NCBI RefSeq assembly: GCF_001879105.1
Contig: NZ_MLCF01000028.1
Coordinates: 1-37,613, forward strand
DNA length: 37,613 bases
From: Mangrovactinospora gilvigrisea
GTDB lineage: Bacteria; Actinomycetota; Actinomycetes; Streptomycetales; Streptomycetaceae
Direction of reading: 5' to 3'
The notes beneath the pieces are model-generated. The model saw only the letters and a program-made list of their open reading frames with translations, was not told the DNA's origin and made no database searches. Shown here one piece after another: positions 1 to 7,944 of the stretch. The position numbers and the translations under genes were made by a program. Every line of letters begins with the position of its first letter. Position 1 is the first letter of the stretch.

Positions 1-226
1 GGGCGGATCGCGGAGCGATCCGGGTGGGTGCCGGGGTTCAGGGCGGCAAACCCGGCACCGCGGCGGGCCGTGGGCAAAGCGCCACGGCAGGGCCCGGCGC
101 TCCGCGCGGACGCGGATCGCGGATCGCGGAGCGATCCGGGTGGGGTGCCGGGGTTCAGGGCGGCAGACCCGGCACCGCGGCGGGCCGTCGGGCGACAGTG
201 GACCCGGCACCGCGGCGGGCCGTCGG
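1..226 (+). repeat. Cluster of two full and one partial copy of a dispersed G-rich repeat
   Basis: No gene is seen in 1-272. Two near-identical units start near 4 and 121. Each has a short palindromic lead (GGATCGCGGAGCGATCC), then the core GGGTGGGGTGCCGGGG (the first copy has one G fewer in the second run), TTCAGGGCGGC, and a second half CCCGGCACCGCGGCGGGCCG. A third, partial unit at about 188-226 has only the second half, preceded by GCGACAGTGGAC. The same core recurs near 10500, 17560, 20260, 27950 and 32870 on this strand, and near 17460 and 20190 on the other. The cluster lies just downstream of the stop codon of the TraR/DksA gene at 273. Confidence 0.85.
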
Positions 227-272
227 GTGGCGGCGGGCGGCACCGCGGTGGCGGGCGGCAGCGCCGCAGGCG

Positions 273-725
273 CTAGCGGCGCTCCTGCTTCTGCTTGCAC
301 GCGACACACAGCAGCGCCCGCGGGAACGCCTGCATCCGCGCCTTCCCGATCGCGCCGCCGCACCCCTCGCAGCGTCCGAACTCCCCCGTCTCCAGACGGG
401 CCAGCGCGCGCTCCGTCTGCGTCAGCATCTCCCGCGAGTTCGCCGCGAGCGCCATCTCGTGCTCGCGATTGACGTTCTTGCTTCCCACGTCCGCCTGGTC
501 GTCCCCCGCACCGTCGCCGCTGTCCCGGACGAGCCCGTTGATCGCGGTCTCCGCGGCGGCGATCTCGGTGCGCAGCCGCTGGACCTCCGTCTCCAGCTCG
601 ACCCGCAGCTCGGCCGCCTCCTCGGCGGTCCAAGGGTCCTCCCCCTCGCGGACGGGCAGCACCGCGGAATCCGCGACACCGGCCGCGCCCGCCCCGCCGT
701 TCCTGCCCTGCCTCGTCCTCGCCAT
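273..725 (-). CDS. TraR/DksA-type zinc-finger protein
   Basis: This 150-residue protein of the TraR/DksA C4 zinc-finger family probably acts as a transcription factor that binds RNA polymerase or DNA. The N-terminal 30 residues look disordered. Residues 33-110 are a charged helical hairpin (WTAEEAAELRVELETE onward) that would form the coiled coil. The zinc finger uses C119, C122, C140 and C143 (CEGCGG and LLCVACK), with the family-typical FGRCEGCGG lead-in. The ATG at 725 is preceded by GAGGGAG about 7 nt upstream. A much longer open frame continues upstream but is antisense to other genes, so this start is chosen. It lies head-to-tail after the deacetylase-like gene with a 128-bp gap. From memory, the homologue sits beside ileS in S. 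coelicolor. The regulated targets cannot be told from sequence. Confidence 0.93.
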   Translation of the reverse strand: MARTRQGRNGGAGAAGVADSAVLPVREGEDPWTAEEAAELRVELETEVQRLRTEIAAAETAINGLVRDSGDGAGDDQADVGSKNVNREHEMALAANSREMLTQTERALARLETGEFGRCEGCGGAIGKARMQAFPRALLCVACKQKQERR

Positions 726-853
726 GTCGGGCTCCCTCACTGCCTCTGCTGTGCTGCTGCTCAGCCGTCCGGCTGACTGGCCACGCGTTCGCTCTGGGTT
801 GAGACGTTTGTGCCCAGCCCGCGCAGGGATAACCGCGTACGGCTCCGTTCGAG

Positions 854-2092
854 TCAGGCGAGGTAGGACGCCCACCCGCCCGGCGGCTTCTGACCGGGGG
901 TCAGCTTCCCGAGCTTCGCCAGCACCGCCGGGTCCTGCGCGTCCAGCCAGTGGACCAGCTGCTTGAAGGTGACCAGCCGGACGCCGGGGGTGCCGACGAT
1001 GGACAGGAACGCCTCCTCGACGGCGTCCATGTAGATGCCGCCGTTCCAGTCCTCGAAGTGGTTGCCGATGAAGAACGGCGCGCGGTTGGTGGTGAGGGCG
1101 CGTTCGAAGCCCGCCACATACGACGCGTGCGCCTCCTTCTTCCAGGTGGCCCGCATCGCCGGGTTGCCCTTGGGGTTGCCGGCGGACTGATTGGCCATCA
1201 GGTTGTAGTCCATCGACAGCACCTGGAAGGAGTGCCCCGGGAAGGGGATGGACTGCAGCGGGAAGTCCCACAGCCCGAGCTTCTTGCCCGGCCACATCTG
1301 CAGCCCGCCCGGCGAGCTGGCGTCGTAGCGCCACCCCAGCTTGGCCGCCGTCGGCAGCAGCCCGTCCCGGCCCTCCAGGCACGGGGTGCGGCCGCCCATC
1401 AGCTCCTTCTCGTAGTCGAACGGGAAGGCCGGCAGGTCGGTGAAGCCGGTGTTGGTCTTCCAGGTCTTGACGAACTTCTTGGCCTGGGCGATCTCGCTGT
1501 CCCACATCGCCGGGGTCCAGCGCTTGACGCCGGTGGGACCGCAGAAGTGGCCGTTGAAGTGGGTGCCGATCTCGTGGCCGGCGCTCCAGGCCGCGGTCAC
1601 CTCCTTGATGGTGGCGTGGATGTGCTCGTCCGTCAGATAACCGATGGCGGACGCGCCGGCGGGCCACAGCGGCGGGCGGTAGAGCAGCTTCTTGCGCTCC
1701 GGGAGCATGTAGATGCCGGAGAGGAAGAAGGTCATCTTGGCGCCGTGCGCGTCTGCCAGATTGCGGAAGCGCTCGAAGTAGTTGGTGCGGGCCACGCCCG
1801 CGCCGTCCCAGGAGAAGACGACGAACTGCGGCGGCTCCTCGCCCGGCTTGAGCTTGTCCACGGCCGGCTGGTGGGGCTGCGGGCCGGTGTCGGAGGTGGA
1901 CCCGTCGCCGATGAGGCGCACCCGGTGGCGGCCGTCGGGCTGCTTCCCGGTGCGGCGGTCGGACGAGCTTCCGTCGGTGCGTCCGGATCCGGCGGACCCA
2001 TCCGACGAGCAGCCCGCGGCGACAACGGTGGTCGCCGCGGCGGCGGCACCGGCGGCTGTCGCGACGACCCTGCGGCGGGAGATGTCTCCCAT
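854..2092 (-). CDS. Tat-type lipoprotein related to polysaccharide deacetylases
   Basis: This exported protein has 412 residues. The N terminus has a twin-arginine motif (SRRRVV, residues 5-10), an Ala-rich hydrophobic stretch and a lipobox VVAAGC with the lipidated cysteine at C28. Residues 90-380 resemble a NodB-type polysaccharide deacetylase barrel. FVVFSWDGAG (90-99) stands where the family has TFDDG, HEIGTHFNGH (173-182) supplies the HxxxH zinc ligands (H178, H182), and a late FFIGNHFEDW block is also present. Motif 1 keeps only one aspartate (D96) of the usual pair, so deacetylase activity is uncertain. The ATG at 2092 has GAGGAAAG upstream. It is transcribed divergently from ileS. A role in trimming cell-wall or exopolysaccharide is inferred; the substrate is unknown. 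Confidence 0.82.
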   Translation of the reverse strand: MGDISRRRVVATAAGAAAAATTVVAAGCSSDGSAGSGRTDGSSSDRRTGKQPDGRHRVRLIGDGSTSDTGPQPHQPAVDKLKPGEEPPQFVVFSWDGAGVARTNYFERFRNLADAHGAKMTFFLSGIYMLPERKKLLYRPPLWPAGASAIGYLTDEHIHATIKEVTAAWSAGHEIGTHFNGHFCGPTGVKRWTPAMWDSEIAQAKKFVKTWKTNTGFTDLPAFPFDYEKELMGGRTPCLEGRDGLLPTAAKLGWRYDASSPGGLQMWPGKKLGLWDFPLQSIPFPGHSFQVLSMDYNLMANQSAGNPKGNPAMRATWKKEAHASYVAGFERALTTNRAPFFIGNHFEDWNGGIYMDAVEEAFLSIVGTPGVRLVTFKQLVHWLDAQDPAVLAKLGKLTPGQKPPGGWASYLA

Positions 2093-2297
2093 GGCTTTCC
2101 TCGTTCCCCTCGATCACCAGCTGACGTTCTGCCCCTGACGTGGGAGGACGCGATCCGCCACGAAGGGGTTCACTCCGGATAAGCATTTTCTCTGAAAACC
2201 CTATGACCAGGGCGGAGGCACGACGGCCCTCTTCGGGTGAAACGACGGGGCCGGCGGGATGGATGTCGGGAGTGCGGGATGAGCCACCCGGCTGCCG

Positions 2298-2303
2298 TAG
2301 ACT
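2298..2303 (+). promoter_or_regulatory. Candidate -10 element of the ileS promoter
   Basis: TAGACT fits the actinobacterial TANNNT -10 consensus. It would start transcription near 2310, just before the T-box leader. No good -35 hexamer is visible 17-18 bp upstream, so this rests on the -10 and its position. The rest of 2093-2297 holds the divergent upstream regions of ileS and the deacetylase-like gene, including an unusually A/T-rich patch near 2180-2205; no gene is seen there. Confidence 0.4.
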
Positions 2304-2309
2304 TGCGCC

Positions 2310-2624
2310 CAGGCAGGGCGATGAAGGGGACGAGTACCTCCGCACGCAGCCCGAAGCGACCCGGGGACGGTGAGAGCCCGGGGGCGTGCGCGGAGCGAAG
2401 ATCACCCCGGAGCCGCCGGAGGAAAGGCCGCGTTCCGCACTCCCGTGCGGTCCGGCCCGGTAGAACCGGCAGCCTGCGCGAACGAAGCGGGCCGCGGCCC
2501 CCGGCGACGGGTGCGGCGGCCAAGGAGGGTGGTACCGCGGGGCCGACGGCCTCGTCCCTTCGGCAGCAGCAGCGGCAACGCACCACGCAGCGCCGCGATA
2601 CGCACTGTTCCGCCGGAGGAGACA
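2310..2624 (+). promoter_or_regulatory. T-box riboswitch controlling ileS
   Basis: The leader carries the conserved T-box sequence AAGGAGGGTGGTACCGCGG at 2522-2540. Its bulge TGGT is complementary to the ACCA 3' end of uncharged tRNA-Ile. A Stem I is supported by GGCGATGAAGGGGACGAGTA at 2317-2336 and by pairing arms near 2337-2347 and 2384-2395. The triplet ATC at 2401-2403 on the 3' side is a suitable isoleucine specifier. After the T-box there is no U-tract terminator. A strong ribosome site, GGAGGAG, lies just upstream of the ileS ATG. This points to control of translation initiation by sequestering that site, as is known for actinobacterial ileS T-boxes. Exact stem boundaries were not computed. 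Confidence 0.9.
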
Positions 2625-5600
2625 ATGACCCGCCCCGATGGAGCGCCGAGCTACCGGGCCGTACCGGCCCAGGTCGACCTCCCCGAGCTGGACCGCTCGG
2701 TGTTGGAGTTCTGGCGCGAGAACAAGGTCTTCGAGCAGAGCCTCGACCAGACCGACGGGCAGCCCGAGTGGGTGTTCTACGAGGGCCCGCCGACCGCCAA
2801 CGGCATGCCCGGCGTGCACCACATCGAGGCGCGCGTCTTCAAGGACGTCTTCCCCCGCTTCTGGACGATGCGCGGCCGCCACGTCGTGCGCCGCGCCGGC
2901 TGGGACTGCCACGGCCTCCCCGTGGAGCTCGCCGTCGAGAAGGAGCTGGGCTTCTCCGGCAAACCGGACATCGAGCGGTACGGCATCGCCGAGTTCAACG
3001 CCAAGTGCCGCGCGTCGGTGCTGCGGCACGTCGACGCCTTCACCACCATGACCGAGCGGATGGGCTACTGGACGGACATCCAGAACCCCTACCGCACCAT
3101 GGACCCCGAGTACGTGGAGTCCGTGTGGTGGTCGCTGAAGCAGATCTTCGACAAGGGGATGCTCAGCCAGGACCACCGGGTCGCCCCCTGGTGCCCGCGC
3201 TGCGGCACCGGCCTCTCCGACCACGAGCTGGCGCAGGGCTACGAGACGGTCGTCGATCCCTCGGTCTACGTCCGCTTCCCGCTCGCCTCCGGCCCGCTGG
3301 CCGGGGAGGCGTCCCTGCTGGTGTGGACGACCACGCCCTGGACGCTGGTGTCCAACACCGCGGTCGCCGTCCACCCCGACGTCAGCTACGCGGTGGCGAC
3401 GGACGGCAGCGAGAAGCTGGTCGTCGCCGAGCCGCTGCTCGGCGCCGCGCTCGGCGAGGGCTGGACGGCCACCGGCGAGACCTTCACCGGCCGCGAGATG
3501 GAGCGCTGGGCCTACCGGCGCCCCTTCGAGCTGGTCGACATCCCCGACGCGCACTACGTGGTGCTCGGCGAGTACGTCACCGTCGAGGACGGCACCGGCC
3601 TGGTCCACCAGGCGCCGGCCTTCGGCGAGGACGACATGAAGGTCACCCGCGCCTACGGAATGCCGGTCGTCAACCCGGTGCGCCCGGACGGCACCTTCGA
3701 GGAGGGCCTGCCGCTGATCGGCGGCGTCTTCTTCAAGAAGGCCGACGAGGCGCTGGTGGAGGACCTCCAGGCGCGCGGCCTGCTCTTCCGGCACCTCCCG
3801 TACGAGCACAACTACCCGCACTGCTGGCGGTGCCACACCGTCCTGATCTACTACGCACAGCCCAGCTGGTACGTGCGCACCACGGCGGTCAAGGAGCAGC
3901 TGCTCGCCGAGAACGAGCGGACCAACTGGCAGCCGGAGACGGTCAAGTGGGGCCGCTACGGCGACTGGCTCAACAACAACGTCGACTGGGCGCTGTCGCG
4001 GAACCGCTACTGGGGCACCCCGCTGCCGATCTGGCGCTGCGACGCGGACGGCGCGCACCTGACCTGCGTCGGCTCGCTGACGGAGCTGGGCGAGCTGGCC
4101 GGGCGGGACGTCTCCGACCTCGACCCGCACCGCCCCTTCATCGACGAGGTCGTCTTCGGCTGCCCGGAGGAGGGGTGCGGCGGCACCGCGGTGCGGGTGC
4201 CGGAGGTCATCGACGCCTGGTACGACTCGGGCTCGATGCCGTTCGCGCAGTGGGGCTACCCGTACCGCAACAAGGAGGTGTTCGAGCGCCTCTACCCCGC
4301 GCAGTTCATCTCCGAGGCGATCGACCAGACCCGCGGCTGGTTCTACACGCTGATGGCGGTCAACACGATCGTCTTCGGGAAGTCGTCCTACGAGAACGTG
4401 GTCTGCCTGGGCCACATCCTCGCCGAGGACGGCCGCAAGATGTCCAAGCACCTCGGCAATGTGCTGGAGCCGATCCCGCTGATGGACCGGCACGGCGCGG
4501 ACGCGGTGCGCTGGTTCATGGCCTGCTCGGGCTCGCCCTGGTCGGCGCGGCGGGTGGGCGACACCACCCTCCAGGAGGTGGTGCGCAAGACGCTGCTCAC
4601 CTACTGGAACACCGTCGCCTTCCAGGCGCTGTACGCCCGCACCGGAGACTGGGCGCCCTCGGCGTCCGACCCGGCGCCGGCGGAGCGCCCGCTGCTCGAC
4701 CGGTGGGTGCTGTCCGAACTGAACGTCCTGGTGGGCGAGGTGACGGAGGCGCTGGAGTCCTTCGACACGCAGCGCGCCGGGAAGGCGCTCGCCGCCTTCG
4801 TCGACGACCTCTCCAACTGGTACGTGCGGCGCTCGCGCCGGCGCTTCTGGGCCGCCGAGCCGGCGGCGCTGGCGACGCTCCACGAGGCGCTGGAGACGGT
4901 GACGCGGCTGATGGCGCCGCTGGTGCCGTTCATCACCGAGCGGGTCTGGCAGGACCTGGTCCGCCCGGTGACGGCGGAGGCGGCGGACTCGGTGCACCTC
5001 GCGGCGTGGCCGACGGCCGACGCGTCGCTGGTGCGGGCCGAGCTGGGCCCGCAGATGGCGCTGGTGCGGCGGCTCGTCGAGCTGGGCCGCGCGACGCGCG
5101 CCGACAGCGGGGTGAAGACCCGCCAGCCGCTGTCCCGGGCGCTGGTCGCGGCGGCCGGCTTCGGCGAGCTGCCGGAGGAGCTGCGGGCGCAGATCGCCGA
5201 CGAGCTGAACGTGGAGTCCGTGCAGGAGCTGGGCGGTGACGCGGCGGGCGGGCTCGTCGACACCTCCGCCAAGGGCAACTTCCGGGCGCTGGGCAAGCGG
5301 TTCGCCAAGCGGACGCCGGTGGTGGCCGCGGCGATCGCCGCGTGCGACGCGGCGGCTCTCGGCGCGGCGCTGAAGGCGGACGGTTCCGCGGTGGTGGACG
5401 TCGAGGGCGAGTCGGTGACGGTGACGCCGGAGGAGGTCTTCCTGACGGAGACGCCGCGGGAGGGCTGGGCGGTCGCCGCGGAGGCGGGCGCCACGGTGGC
5501 GCTCGACCTGACCATCACGCCGGAGCTGCGGCGGGCGGGGCTGGCGCGCGATGTGGTGCGGCTGGTGCAGGAGGCGCGGAAGTCGGCGGGGCTGGATGTC

Positions 5601-5786
5601 TCGGACCGGATCGTGCTGCGCTGGTCGGCCGGGTCGGAGGAGCTGGCGGAGGCGCTGGCCGAGCACGGGCCGCTGGTCGCGGACGAGGTGCTGGCGACGG
5701 ACTTCGCGCGCGGCGTCGGCGAGGCCGGCTGGCACTCCGTCACGGACGACGCGCTGACCCTGACGGTGGCCTTCCGCGTCGCGTAG
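2625..5786 (+). CDS. ileS: Isoleucyl-tRNA synthetase
   Basis: This cytoplasmic enzyme charges tRNA-Ile with isoleucine. It has 1053 residues, usual for the long actinobacterial form. The class I HIGH-type signature is PPTANGMPGVHH (residues 55-66) and the KMSKS signature is KMSKH (605-609). Two CxxC pairs (CPRCGTG and CWRCHT) lie in the catalytic/editing half. A WALSRNRYWGTPLPIW block and the C-terminal anticodon-binding helices are also present. The sequence style matches the eukaryote-like type 2 IleRS found in actinobacteria. The ATG at 2625 is 4 nt after GGAGGAG. The frame is open about 85 codons upstream, but that stretch is the T-box leader. The gene ends before a strong bidirectional hairpin. 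Confidence 0.98.
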   Translation: MTRPDGAPSYRAVPAQVDLPELDRSVLEFWRENKVFEQSLDQTDGQPEWVFYEGPPTANGMPGVHHIEARVFKDVFPRFWTMRGRHVVRRAGWDCHGLPVELAVEKELGFSGKPDIERYGIAEFNAKCRASVLRHVDAFTTMTERMGYWTDIQNPYRTMDPEYVESVWWSLKQIFDKGMLSQDHRVAPWCPRCGTGLSDHELAQGYETVVDPSVYVRFPLASGPLAGEASLLVWTTTPWTLVSNTAVAVHPDVSYAVATDGSEKLVVAEPLLGAALGEGWTATGETFTGREMERWAYRRPFELVDIPDAHYVVLGEYVTVEDGTGLVHQAPAFGEDDMKVTRAYGMPVVNPVRPDGTFEEGLPLIGGVFFKKADEALVEDLQARGLLFRHLPYEHNYPHCWRCHTVLIYYAQPSWYVRTTAVKEQLLAENERTNWQPETVKWGRYGDWLNNNVDWALSRNRYWGTPLPIWRCDADGAHLTCVGSLTELGELAGRDVSDLDPHRPFIDEVVFGCPEEGCGGTAVRVPEVIDAWYDSGSMPFAQWGYPYRNKEVFERLYPAQFISEAIDQTRGWFYTLMAVNTIVFGKSSYENVVCLGHILAEDGRKMSKHLGNVLEPIPLMDRHGADAVRWFMACSGSPWSARRVGDTTLQEVVRKTLLTYWNTVAFQALYARTGDWAPSASDPAPAERPLLDRWVLSELNVLVGEVTEALESFDTQRAGKALAAFVDDLSNWYVRRSRRRFWAAEPAALATLHEALETVTRLMAPLVPFITERVWQDLVRPVTAEAADSVHLAAWPTADASLVRAELGPQMALVRRLVELGRATRADSGVKTRQPLSRALVAAAGFGELPEELRAQIADELNVESVQELGGDAAGGLVDTSAKGNFRALGKRFAKRTPVVAAAIAACDAAALGAALKADGSAVVDVEGESVTVTPEEVFLTETPREGWAVAAEAGATVALDLTITPELRRAGLARDVVRLVQEARKSAGLDVSDRIVLRWSAGSEELAEALAEHGPLVADEVLATDFARGVGEAGWHSVTDDALTLTVAFRVA

Positions 5787-5794
5787 CGGCCGGT

Positions 5795-5866
5795 GCGGTG
5801 GCCTGTCCGCCGCGCCCCGAGCCCCGGACGGTGTCCGGGGAGGAGGGGCGGCGGACAGGCCACCGC
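5795..5866. terminator. Bidirectional terminator between ileS and the serine hydrolase gene
   Basis: A perfect 19-bp inverted repeat pairs 5795-5813 with 5848-5866 (GCGGTGGCCTGTCCGCCGC and its complement). Inside it an 8-bp hairpin pairs 5822-5829 with 5833-5840 (CCCCGGAC/GTCCGGGG). The element lies between two convergent genes, with stops at 5786 (+) and 5879 (-), so it can end transcription from both sides. There is no T-tract, as is common in streptomycetes. Confidence 0.85.
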
Positions 5867-5878
5867 GCGGCACGCGGG

Positions 5879-7828
5879 TCAGACCACCGCGAGGTGGTAC
5901 GTCAGCAGCACCGCCGACGCCGCCGCCCCGGCCAGCGCCGTCGCGGTGAGGGCAAGCCGCCCGAGCCGCGTCCACCACCCCCGGCACCACGCCGTCACCG
6001 CTCCCGCCAGGACAACCGCGCAGAGCCCGACCACCGTCGCCCCGAGCCACGTCACCACGGACAGCAGCGGCGACCCCAGCGGCACCATCTCCATCATCGC
6101 GTTGCCGTCCCCCACGACCGCCGCGAACGCCCCCGCGAACCCCAGCGCCACAACCCCGGCCAGCGCCGCCGCCATCCGCGCGGCCCGCGCCCCCGCGGCA
6201 TGCGCCGGCCGCCGGCGCACCCGCCGCACCAGCGCCGTCACCGGGTACGCCACCGCGCCCAGGGCCAGCACGCCCCCGCCCCCGGCGAGCAGCGCCATGT
6301 GCAGCGCGGGCGACTGACTCCACGTCACCTTCTGGTACGCCGTCGACGGCATCACCGACGAGACCAGCACGCCACCCGTCCCCGGGAACGCGATCCGCGC
6401 CGTCCCGCCGCGCTCCTGGAACATCCCCTCCCCCAGCGGCACCCAGTGCTGCACGGTGTGCTCGGGGTCCAGCGACAGCCCGTCCGTCACCAGCCCGCCG
6501 CCGTCACCACCGCCGTCACCACCACCGCCGTCGCGCCGCACGGTGACCGACCCGACCAGCGCCTCCACCTTCATCAGGCTGTGCCGGCTCACCCGTGCCG
6601 GGCGATAGGTGCCGGCGTACCGCCCGGCGTCGACGCCGACCGCCCGGTGCACCGGCGCGGGCGCGCCCGCGCCGGGCGCCAGCGCGTCCGCCACCGCGTC
6701 GATCACCCGCTTGCCGTCCCAGCTCGCCGTCCCGTCCGTGCCGTCGCCGTTGAAGACCACGAAGACCCCGACGTGCTGCCGCGGCAGAAGCAGCAGATTG
6801 CTGTGGAACCCCGGGATGTCCCCGTCCTTGAACCACCCGGCCAGCGCGCCGCGCCGCCACTCCTCGAAGCCGTAGCCGAGCCCGGGCAGCCGGGGATCCC
6901 CGCGGAAGTGCGCGCGCTGCATCAGCCGCGCCGCCGGGTCCGCCCCGAGCTGGCCCCGCATCCAACGGCCCATGTCCGCGGCGGTGCTGACGATGCCCGG
7001 CCCGGCCGGGGACCAGGAGCCGTACTGCCCCAGGTCCCGCGTCCAGCCCGAGTCGCCGGACGGCCGGTAGCCGCGCGCGAGGCTGCCGGTGATCGAGGCC
7101 GGGCCCGGCTGCGCCGCGGTGGAGCCGGTCATCCCCAGCGGCCCGAAGACATGGCGGTCCAGGTACCCCGGGAACGACTCCCCGGAGGCCTCGGCGACCA
7201 CCTCCCCGGCCAGCGCGAAGCCGTAGTTGTCGTAGGCGGCGAGCGTGCCGGGCGGCCGGACCCGGGCCGGCCGGCGCTCCGTCAGCCCCTCCGCCAGCGG
7301 CTCGACCTGCGCGGCGCGGGCCCGGTTGCGGCCGACGATGTCGCTGTCGAAGCCGCCGGTGTGGGTGAGGAGGTTGTCCAGGGTGACCGGACGGCCCGGG
7401 TAGGTGTCGGGGACGGCGGCCCTGCGCAGATAGCGGTTGACGTCCGCCTTCGGGTCGACCTTGCCCGCGACGGCCAGTTGGGAGGCGGCCTGGGCGGTGA
7501 ACAGCTTGCCGAGCGAGCCGAGGAAGAACCCGGTGCGGTCGGCGTCCACGCGGCGCTTCGACGCGGTGTCGGCGACGCCGTAGCCCTTGGCGAGCACCGT
7601 CCGGCCGCCGGAGACGACGGTGACGGCGGCGCCGGGGATGCGGTCGGCGGCCAGCCGGTCGGCGACCGCCCGGTCGACGGTGCGCTCCAGCGCGGCGGTT
7701 GGGGCGGTGCCGGTCCGCACCGCCGCGGCAGGCGCCGAGAGCGGCGCGGCGGCGCGGGCCGCCGGGGCCGGGAGCAGGACGGCGCCGGCGGCCAGCGCGG
7801 CCGCGGCCGTCATCGGGAGGATTCGCAT
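5879..7828 (-). CDS. Membrane-anchored beta-lactamase-family serine hydrolase
   Basis: This 649-residue protein belongs to the class C beta-lactamase/DD-peptidase-like serine hydrolases. It has a Sec signal peptide (residues 1-27, ending ARAAAP). The nucleophile motif SxxK is S105-L-G-K108 (FFLGSLGKLF), the YxN motif is Y199-D-N201, and a THTGGFD block (155-161) is family-typical. After the catalytic domain, from about residue 500, three or four hydrophobic segments form a C-terminal membrane domain. The catalytic part is therefore likely outside, anchored by both ends before signal cleavage. The start at 7828 is chosen for its GAGGCTGGGG upstream; M6 is an alternative without one. It is divergent from the histidine kinase across 116 bp. 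The substrate (peptide, ester or beta-lactam) cannot be told from sequence. Confidence 0.9.
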   Translation of the reverse strand: MRILPMTAAAALAAGAVLLPAPAARAAAPLSAPAAAVRTGTAPTAALERTVDRAVADRLAADRIPGAAVTVVSGGRTVLAKGYGVADTASKRRVDADRTGFFLGSLGKLFTAQAASQLAVAGKVDPKADVNRYLRRAAVPDTYPGRPVTLDNLLTHTGGFDSDIVGRNRARAAQVEPLAEGLTERRPARVRPPGTLAAYDNYGFALAGEVVAEASGESFPGYLDRHVFGPLGMTGSTAAQPGPASITGSLARGYRPSGDSGWTRDLGQYGSWSPAGPGIVSTAADMGRWMRGQLGADPAARLMQRAHFRGDPRLPGLGYGFEEWRRGALAGWFKDGDIPGFHSNLLLLPRQHVGVFVVFNGDGTDGTASWDGKRVIDAVADALAPGAGAPAPVHRAVGVDAGRYAGTYRPARVSRHSLMKVEALVGSVTVRRDGGGGDGGGDGGGLVTDGLSLDPEHTVQHWVPLGEGMFQERGGTARIAFPGTGGVLVSSVMPSTAYQKVTWSQSPALHMALLAGGGGVLALGAVAYPVTALVRRVRRRPAHAAGARAARMAAALAGVVALGFAGAFAAVVGDGNAMMEMVPLGSPLLSVVTWLGATVVGLCAVVLAGAVTAWCRGWWTRLGRLALTATALAGAAASAVLLTYHLAVV

Positions 7829-7931
7829 GACCCCAGCCTCGCCGCCGGCCCGGGTGCCGCGGCAGTGCCGGGCGCACCGGCCTGACGTGGGTTTCCCATG
7901 ATCACCACGGGGGTTCTCCCCAGGCTCCGGG

Positions 7932-7937
7932 TACCGT
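7932..7937 (+). promoter_or_regulatory. Leaderless-type -10 element before the histidine kinase
   Basis: TACCGT ends 7 nt before the ATG at 7945. This is the spacing expected if transcription starts on the A of the start codon. No Shine-Dalgarno sequence is present, which supports a leaderless mRNA and the choice of this ATG. The same TACCGT-N7-ATG pattern occurs before the carbonic anhydrase gene. Confidence 0.55.
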
Positions 7938-7944
7938 GTCCCCC

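Noticed and set aside
1..226. An insertion sequence or integron attachment array
   Set aside because: No transposase or integrase is seen, and the repeats lack target duplications or terminal inverted ends that can be defined from this window.
2370..2624. An 85-codon N-terminal extension of IleRS
   Set aside because: The stretch is the T-box leader, and a strong ribosome site lies 4 nt before the ATG at 2625.
273..6323. A 2016-codon open frame on the minus strand spanning several genes
   Set aside because: Only its last 150 codons (the TraR/DksA protein) look like a protein. The rest is antisense to ileS or out of frame with the deacetylase-like gene and has low-complexity Arg/Ala/Gly/Val composition, as expected from high GC at third codon positions.
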